Assembly (NCBI GenBank): GCA_037954235.1
Contig: JBBMOA010000018.1
Location: 3,290,001-3,354,000, forward strand
Origin: Aulostomus chinensis
Taxonomy: Eukaryota; Chordata; Actinopteri; Syngnathiformes; Aulostomidae
Length of the DNA stretch: 64,000 bases
Direction of reading: 5' to 3'
Shown: positions 56,964 through 64,000 of the stretch, piece by piece
Numbering within the stretch: position 1 is the first letter of the stretch
Layout of the letters: the number at the start of each line of letters is the position of its first letter
Notes under the pieces: model-generated
Databases searched by the model: none
The model's input: the letters and a program-made list of their open reading frames with translations, nothing else
Told to the model about the DNA's origin: nothing
Program-made: the position numbers and the translations under genes

Positions 56964-59949
56964 ATGGACGTTGATCCTGTGCACTACGAGCTGCTGGCAG
57001 AAGTGGGCGAGGGCTCCTACGGGAAGGTGTACAAAGCCAGGGAGATGGGGGTGAAACAGCGCATCCTGGCGGTGAAGAAGTTCAACATCCGCGCTGACGT
57101 GTCCGACGGCGGGATCCCTGCCTCCATGATCCGCGAGGTGGCGCTGCTGCGCAAGATGAAGTACTTCAACCATCCCAACGTTGTCAAGTGTGTTTATTAT
57201 GTCTTCTAACACGTCCTTACTGATTCACATCGAAAAGGAATGGCTGGGCAAGCGTTCACTTGCCAGTTTATTAGGTATAATCAATTAATACCCACTCATA
57301 AATCCTCCTTTTGTTTCGGAATATAATGTTTTTACAAGTTTGTAAATGAGGCATCTCTGAGGCTGTAGTTTGTGGTGCTATTTAGCTGAACTGTGCGATG
57401 CAGAGATGTTTTTCTGATATCTTTGACGTCCAAGTTACACAAAGTAGACTCGTCAAATTATTAGTATGACCAGCTCAACTGCTTGCAAAGTGGCCGCTGA
57501 ACCGAATCAACGACCATCTCCGAAGAAGACTGATACATTGTGCAGAAACCTGTCCGAGCCCAGCAGGTTATTCCTCCTTAAAGTTTAAGGGTTGTAATGA
57601 CTTACCCCATCTGAGTGGTTTGAAATTGTTATTATAGATTATGTTCAGCGACACTCTTGTTGGGCGTTTTATTACTGCAGGGATGGTCGTGGCGTTGCTG
57701 TCATGTTGTACGTAATTGCTTATGTGGGTTGTTATCTGATTCAACTGTCCAGGCTGTTGGATGCGTCGGCGGTACCGGTGGGCAGGAACTTGGATCTCAC
57801 TCTGGTGTTGGAATATGTTGACCAGGATCTGTCCTCCTACCTGTCAAAGGTTCCTGTTTCTGGGCTGAGCCGGGACAGCATCAAGGTTTGACCTCAACAC
57901 CTACAGTATGATAGCAAAGACAGGAAGAAGAATTGCTAGGTTCTGGCACCTGACACTTTTTATTAGCGTTCACTATTACCCCCTTTTTGTTCTGACAACC
58001 TGGATGTCAGCCTCGGGTAAATGTCGCTGCCTCCTGTGCTCTCAGGACGTGATGCTTCAGCTGCTTCGGGGTTTGGACTTCTTACACTCCAATATGGTGC
58101 TTCATCGTGACCTAAAACCTGAAAACATCCTCATCAGCAGTCACGGAGAAGTCAAGATTGCAGACTTTGGTCTGGCGCGCGTCTATACCTTTAATATCGC
58201 TCTCACGCCAGGCGTAAGTGAGGCAGCACCCGGGTCTGTGCGCCGTGTCTGTAGGTCACTGTTGGTTCTGTGTTTGGCGTTTTCTTCTGTGCAGGTGGTG
58301 ACGCTGTGGTATCGAGCCCCGGAGGTGCTGCTGAACTCCGTTTACATGTCTTCTGTGGATATGTGGAGCGCCGGCTGCATCTTAGCCGAGCTCTTCCTCT
58401 TGAGGTACGAGCAGCTGAGTATGCGTCTGCTCACTGACCCGGAGGAGACATGCGACTGAAGAGAGGTAAAAATATTTAGGCCAGTTGTCAAAATAGTGAT
58501 CAAAGCCAGTTTGTGTGTCCCGCAGGCCACTATTCCAGGGATACACAGAGGTGCAGCAGCTGCAGAAGATCTTTGAGTGAGTGTTATTTCAGTAGTTTCA
58601 ATGATAATCTCAAATAACGATCAGCATTTGTGACAGGGATCTTCCTGCTAGCAGAATTCCAGACATCGTACATGCATTTTTTTTGCTGATCACGTCTTGG
58701 TTTTGCCTTCACCAGGGTGATTGGTTTGCCCTCTGAGGAGGAGTGGCCCAAGGACAGCCCCATCTCCTACTCAGTCACCTGGGGACCTAAAGACCCCTGT
58801 CCCCACCTGCTGCCCGACCTGAGCCCAGATGAGAAAGATCTACTGTTTGTGAGCGGATTTGCTGTTCCTGTCTTTGTTACATGTTGCCGTGCTTCCCGGG
58901 GTTCTCTAAGAAGTCCTCACAGGTCCAAAAAAAAAAAAATGTTCCGAAACCTAAAGGGACCCAGAATACAACAATAAAATCTGAACCTGTCTATTATGCG
59001 AAAGCTGCAGATCCTAGAGACAAAGGAACACAGCATCTCCAGAGCCAGAGTTTCCCATAGGTTCCCTCCCCGTCTCTGGTTGAGGAGCCGAGACCCACAG
59101 AAACCTGCTGAATGCTAGTTAGCTTAGCACAGTGGATGGGAAGTGTGAGCAGGCAAGTGTACAGTAAAGTACACTTTCCTCCAAAATCGTATCTATAAAC
59201 ACGTCTGCCTCTGGGGAGGATTGTTCGTGTGTGTTTCCCCCAAAATGTCGGCATGTTTAAATGTTTAAAGAGTCACATGTTAAGAATCATTACATTTTTG
59301 TCGGGTCTGGGGACAAGTAGCTGCTACGGCTGCTAGCTTCAGCGCTGCCTGTCTGCTACCCTCGGAGGCCGGTTTGACGTCTGAACGTTCGTCTTCATTC
59401 TGATGGCAACGCTGCCTTTTCATATCCACTCACATAATCACACATGACGCCAAACAGATTCGGGACCTCCTGTGACAGAAGGGGGACTTTAACCCCTAAC
59501 CAGGCTTGAGTGACCGAGTAAAATGTGGACCTAAAACCTGTAAAGGGTTCCCAGTTCAGGCCTGTAGTCTTATGGTTGGGGTCGACTTGTGAAAACCTCA
59601 GTTTTTATACATATATATATTTATATTTATAGACTCAGCTAGCAGGGTTCATGCTACCCCAAAGATGAGCTCACTTTCCTGTTTTTTCGAAACCATTTTA
59701 CCCTTCCTCCGGTCAGGAGAAGGAGGCGGGATTAAGACTGATCAGCTGACGTCCCGGGAGCCTGTGTAGGGTTCTTGTCTTAATCTTCCAAAGCGAATGA
59801 GTGATGAATTGAACCAAAAGGGATGATTGTTGTGCCAAATCAAACCGTCAACAAGGTTTTCTTACCTGCAGCAATGTCTGGAATTCAGACCGAGCGCCCG
59901 CATCTCAGCCGCCAAAGCTCTGGTGCATCCTGTCTTCATGAAGCACTGA
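56964..59949 (+). CDS. cdk21: Cdk4/6-family cyclin-dependent kinase, probably Cdk21
   Basis: Seven coding exons join in frame to 298 aa: 56964-57187, 57753-57885, 58046-58213, 58295-58404, 58526-58576, 58716-58848, 59872-59949. All protein-kinase essentials are present: GEGSYG loop (15-20), AVK Lys38, helix-C Glu58, HRDLKPEN (139-146), DFG (159-161), activation Thr173 in ALTP, APE (183-185). VTLWYRAPEVLL, EYVDQDLSSYL, VIGLPSEEEWP and the late exon layout are those of CDK4/CDK6. The cyclin-binding helix reads PASMIRE, unlike PISTVRE of CDK4 or PLSTIRE of CDK6, and the body is diverged from both, so I assign it to the fish paralogue cdk21 (reported to act in zebrafish male germ cells). It lacks the long C-terminal tail of CDK6. 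The start is favoured by the good context GAGAGCCATGG. A highly diverged cdk4 is the alternative. Confidence 0.8.
57188..57752 (+). other. cdk21: cdk21 intron after first coding exon
   Basis: 565 bp, GT-AG, AT-rich, with no repeat or RNA gene recognised. Confidence 0.7.
58849..59871 (+). other. cdk21: cdk21 last intron
   Basis: About 1 kb separating the final 26-codon exon. It begins at TTT|GTGAGC and ends TTACCTGCAG. It contains element copy D near 59039-59260. Confidence 0.7.
59039..59260 (+). mobile_element. TIR element, copy D (one end clear), cdk21 last intron
   Basis: Left end CCAGAGCCAGAGTTTCCCAT, then GAGGAGCCGAGACCCACAGA, AACCTGCTGAATGCTAGTTAGC and TTAGCACAGTGGATGG, matching the left ends of copies B and C. 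The matching right end was not found, so the boundary at 59260 is a guess. Confidence 0.5.
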
Positions 59950-61430
59950 GGGGCCCCGAGGACGGAGCGGCGCCAGGAGGTCGTCCGCGATCCAACCCCT
60001 GAGAGCTTTTAACATCACTTCGCCAGCATCATGACAGACTTGGAGGGAATTTCTCTGCCCCTTTTGGATATCAATAAAACAAAATGGTCCCGCCCTTTAG
60101 CGACATGAGAGAGAGGAACCAACCTGGTCTCATCAAAATTCCCAAATTTACGTTTATTAGACACAAAGCCTGTTTTTATTTTTTGGTCAAGATTTATCAG
60201 TTTTATTGACATTTGTATTCAATTCTAAACTGAACCTGCGTTTGATTGTTTATACTACAACTTGAAGCCCGTCAGGATGGTTTTCTCACGTGATTTCACA
60301 AAACTGCTGCTTTTCAAGGTGAAACTGCAAAAGGGAGTAAAAATATTCGTTGGTTTACATTCATTTGCTGTTAAGTGTTTCTGCTGAAATTTGTGTTGTG
60401 TTGTTTTTTTTTGCCTTAGATGGATTTCAACACGTATTATGAACACATTTATGTTGAAATGTTTTCCTTTTTTTCGATACATTGAAAGAGATGTGCAGCT
60501 TTATTTTTCTGAAGATATTTATGGTGTCATCGCTTGAACATTTTGCACCTGTATTTATGTTTGTACGGACCGATCGCACAAGATATTTTTCTACTCATGC
60601 ATGTGTTGCACTGTTCAGTCAAGAAATGTTTCTGTAAATGATTGTTTCAAACTTCTGCCGTTCCTTGTGGTTGATTTGCGTCAGCCTGTAATTACCACTG
60701 GAGGCAGTAGAGGCCGCTGTTGGCTCTTCAGCGTTACTTTTTTGGGTGTTCGTAAATGGCCGACCTTCCACGCGCCATCGTGAAATTAGTGCATGAGATA
60801 GTTTCACCTCCCTTGAATGATTTGTTCTGTATGAAGAGAGCCTGAAACAAAACACACATTTTCCTTGTAATGCCACTGTTTGAACAGATGGGGGCACAAT
60901 TCTAACACCTGGGCAGGTCGAGTTTCATCTTGGAATTCCGCGAAAAGGACAAGAACGCATCCATCGAACTGGCCTGCTCCATCTACGCGTTTATTAGGAA
61001 CTTCACTCCAAATGTTCCCCCTCATATGGAGCTGTATCTCGGCACAGTACTTTAATGCGAAATGTAAAGCAGTTTTAAAATATTACAGAAGAATAAACAT
61101 GTTAATTTTGCTGCGTTTCTTAAAATGAGAATTGATGGATTTTTATTTTTTTTGAACGGAACTTATTTACTGTATAAGACTGCTGTACTCATTTTATCTT
61201 CAGGCACAGAGAGCCAGAAATTACCCAGGTAGCCCAGGTGTGACACATGGGCCCTCCGGGTCATCAAGTACGGCACGTCGATCCGTCCGTGTTGATGACG
61301 TGCATAATTGCAAATGTAGACGGTGAATTCACAAATAATCAGTCGCACAGAGGAGCTGTGGAGCGTTAGGGGCTTCTGTCTCTCTTTTGCCGTGTTGTCT
61401 CCTGCCTCCTGGAGACCGGGGGCGGTTGTC
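59950..61430 (+). other. cdk21 3'UTR and downstream intergenic region
   Basis: AATAAA at 60073-60078 is the likely cdk21 poly(A) signal; another AATAAA occurs near 61092. The rest is AT-rich with no coding exon recognised. Confidence 0.55.
60073..60078 (+). terminator. cdk21: poly(A) signal AATAAA, cdk21
   Basis: First canonical hexamer, 124 bp after the stop. Confidence 0.6.
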
Positions 61431-61439
61431 CCATGGGTC

Positions 61440-61601
61440 GCCCATCTATTTATACTCCCCCTCCCCTTATTACAGCCCCCCGCAGCTGCGAGTGTGACTA
61501 CATTTGGACTGACACTCCTGAGCGCAGCCCCAGTGGGGAGGGACCCGCCGGCAGGACAGCGGCGCGCTCATACCCACTTCACCCTGCGCGCTCTTGGCTG
61601 C
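61440..61601 (+). promoter_or_regulatory. Possible TATA promoter and noncoding first exon of a further gene
   Basis: TCTATTTATACTCCCCC at about 61445-61461 gives a TATA-like box in a locally GC-rich patch. About 130-150 bp downstream a good donor (CTGCAC|GTAAGTAG, GT at 61602) would end a leader exon. No coding exon of such a gene was recognised before the window ends. The element also resembles an MEF2-type site. Low certainty. Confidence 0.35.
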
Positions 61602-63847
61602 ACGTAAGTAGGACTCGTGTCATTGTTTCAAGTCTGAATTTCATTCCGGGCGCTTAAAGGCCGTTAACTTGTATGGTTGTGTCACCGACATGTCGCGTCA
61701 TCGTCGCTCGTACGGTGTTTGCCCTGTAATTCGTGGTGGTTTTCAGTGCCTGAAGTGATCAAAACTTTGTTTTTTCGTTTTGTTCGTGGTCTAAATGGAG
61801 TCATCACCTGCTTCATGGTGTTGAAACGGTTTTTTTTTTTACGCGTGGCTGGAACTCCGTGTGTTTTGCCTGCGTGGTTGTTGAATTCATGAGTTTTGTT
61901 TACTAGTTAAAAAAAATAGTTCGGTCCATCCTGAGACTCTGCGGCCATTTAAACTTTAAAATATTGCAATGGCCGCATCTGTTGTTTTTTTTTTTTAACC
62001 TTTATTAAAAAACAAACCGTAAGTGATGTTTGGTCAGGATTTGGATCATTTTCAGACCGGTTGGAGATGTTGTTGGATGACTAAATCTTGAGTAATGATG
62101 TGTGAAAGGAGGAACCACTTGTTAATTTGTGACATCCCGCTGAGAGCCGTGGATTAAGGTGGGTGCATGAGCACTAGACTGTTCCTACTGTCTGCTCTCC
62201 TCCAGTCACATGCCTCTCGATGTAGAGATCAGCAGAGGCTGCCGAGATCAATTTCAGACGTTCCTGTGGTGCTCCTTGATAATGCGAGGCCGTGTAAACA
62301 CATCCATATCCATAATTTATCACGCTACATGTCTGCTTTGGTATGAAGGAACAGCCTTTGAGAATGTGTCCTTGAATTATGCCGCTCCACGGGGGGCTCC
62401 AGTGCAAGAAGCTCAGTCAGGACAGGTGTAATTGGACGGAGGCTTATTCTGGGCCGCTCTTTTAATCTGGTTTAATTTGCTGCTGTGGGGCAAAGAGGCA
62501 GGATTATGTAAATTCTGTTCTGTCTGCACTTCTGTGTCACTTGTTCTTGTCGAGAAGCAGAAAGCACAGTCAACCCAGCCATGTAGGAAACTGGATGGGT
62601 GGATGATGATGGTGACAATTTTTAACTTCTGGCCAACCTTCAAGGGCCTTCTTAATTAACCTTCTGGACAGCTTAATTTGAATATTTGTGTCTTTTCAGA
62701 TGAAAGCCCAGCCTGAGAGGGCAGAGAAAGGGTCCAGTGTGCTCATCCGCCAGCTTTATTTCAAGCTAGCGTCAATTTGTGTCACTGGATTAGAAGCCCA
62801 TGATCCCTGTTGAGCCTCAACGGCATTCTCCCCCTCCAATCGACAATCCTTCAGCTCGTCACATGACTTTTGCTCTTTAAACAAGTGCGGCTGCACTTTC
62901 AGCTGTTACCCGTGTTCTGCCAGCAAAAACATAAAGGAGTGTGGCGTCGCTGAGGCGAGTGGGGACGCTTGTGGCTCTGGACAGGGAAGTGACAGTTTTT
63001 GTTTGAAGTACATGTACACGTGGAATGAAGTGCAGACATAGATGAACACGCACACCTGCCGACACGCATGCACACACACCGGTAATCTTGTTGTCCTCAT
63101 ATACGGATCACCACATCTTACTGTTAAGTTCATTAAAGCGCTCTGTGACGTGGTCGTTTGAGATCCACACGCCCGCCGATGATGCCTCCGATGTCCCGGA
63201 CGTGGATCAGGACAGTTGGGATGGACCCTAAAGGTTTGGCCGGGTCTTGTTGGCAGGTTGTGGGTCCTGGCATCTTTACTGGTTCCTGGGTGGTACTCAG
63301 TTTTAACAAAATGAGAACCTCTTTACAAACTACAACCAGTCTCTTCTCTCTTTTTTTTTTTTTCTTCTTGTTTTTTTAATTTATTCTTTTTAGCTCCTTG
63401 ACATTTTCACACAATGAAAACGGCTCATAACAGCCAAATGTAACCAAAATTTACCAAAATGTAGTTTGACTTTTCAACTCTTTACTTCTACATTTCATCA
63501 TTTTTGCATTTTTCCTCCCCAAATGTGGTTTTACAACATAGGTTTACTCCTCGGGCGCTGCGGCGCCAGTAGATGCACGCCCGGTTCTAAAGCTCGTTGT
63601 GGTTTCTGATCTTCTAACAGCTCATATAAATGAAGTAAGTGCAGAATCCGTACCAATTACAATATTTTGTGACCTCTGTTGGCAACAGAACCATTCAGGC
63701 CTGCAGCATCTGGCGCTGTAAGTCCGCGGCTCACGCCTCTTTGTTCTGGCCCTTTTGTGCTTCCTGTGTGGGGGTAAAATATCAGGAATGCTGACATGCA
63801 CAGTTTTTGGAAAGCACACAGCCAGATACACATTTATGTTTGTAGTG

Positions 63848-63886
<39 letters not shown>

Positions 63887-64000
63887 GTGTATGGTTAGCT
63901 CCTGTTTTTACACGTGTTTTATCACTGTTATTTATATGCTGCTGATGGTCTCAAGCATGATCGGTGTTGTGTCCCCACGTCCAGGCAACCGTGCAGTCAG
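61602..64000. other. Right end of window, no gene recognised
   Basis: About 2.4 kb. It contains T-rich runs (61831-61840, 61984-61997, 63351-63363) and a (CA)n at 63849-63881. The final bases TCCCCACGTCCAG then GCAACCGTGCAGTCAG could be an acceptor and the start of an exon, but too little is visible. If the 61.4 kb promoter is real this is its first intron. Confidence 0.45.
63849..63881. repeat. (CA)n microsatellite
   Basis: About 16 uninterrupted units near the right edge. Confidence 0.95.

Noticed and set aside
57908..58459. 183-codon frame over cdk21 exons as a single exon
   Set aside because: It includes two introns read through; the kinase alignment supports splicing at 58046-58213 and 58295-58404.
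62700..62817. ATG-led 38-codon frame after a TTTTCAG acceptor
   Set aside because: Short, no recognised protein and no downstream exon; the acceptor-like motif alone is not enough.
63158..63240. Possible coding segment near the right end
   Set aside because: Both strands have short open frames (MMPPMSRTWIRTVG; minus SIPTVLIHVRDIGG) but I recognise no family and see no splice sites.

Overview
The window reads as nuclear DNA of a ray-finned (probably percomorph) fish. It has compact multi-exon vertebrate genes with GT-AG introns, dense (CA)n/(CT)n microsatellites, and dispersed repeat tails typical of teleosts. It carries no operons or other bacterial signals. All gene calls come from reading translated exons against remembered vertebrate families; nothing was searched.

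Layout: (1) 331-6910 (+): last three coding exons and 3'UTR of arhgap23 (5' part lies before the window). (2) 7437-9323 (-): intronless hexim with its promoter, tail-to-tail with arhgap23; a CTCF-like motif sits in the ~0.5 kb between them. (3) 9.6-13.8 kb: no gene seen; short dispersed repeats with nuclear-receptor-like DR1 motifs. (4) 14085-33180 (+): complete plcd3, 15 coding exons, 790 aa, including a textbook U12-type AT-AC intron. (5) 37297-45211 (+): complete nmt1, 12 coding exons, 485 aa, with one apparent GC-AG intron. (6) 48302-54787 (+): complete retsat, 11 coding exons, 610 aa. (7) 56678-59949 (+): complete Cdk4/6-like kinase, most likely the fish gene cdk21, 298 aa, with a noncoding first exon bearing a 9-codon upstream ORF. 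(8) 61.4-61.6 kb (+): a possible promoter and first exon of a further gene that would run off the window; no coding exon recognised.

The genes are not a pathway. They are a conserved neighbourhood (hexim-plcd3-nmt1 is also clustered in human 17q21): Rho GTPase inactivation, P-TEFb inhibition, phosphoinositide hydrolysis, protein N-myristoylation, retinol saturation and a cell-cycle kinase. Every coding exon of the four multi-exon genes was joined in frame by hand, and predicted lengths match the human or family lengths closely. No frameshift or premature stop was found in any of them, so all look functional.

The less ordinary content is in the noncoding DNA: four copies of one terminal-inverted-repeat family in introns of nmt1, retsat and the kinase gene, two of which share a short open coding remnant; two large palindromes centred on TAGC repeats; a 24-bp minisatellite; a 30-bp promoter-proximal duplication; and several CTCF-like motifs near gene borders.
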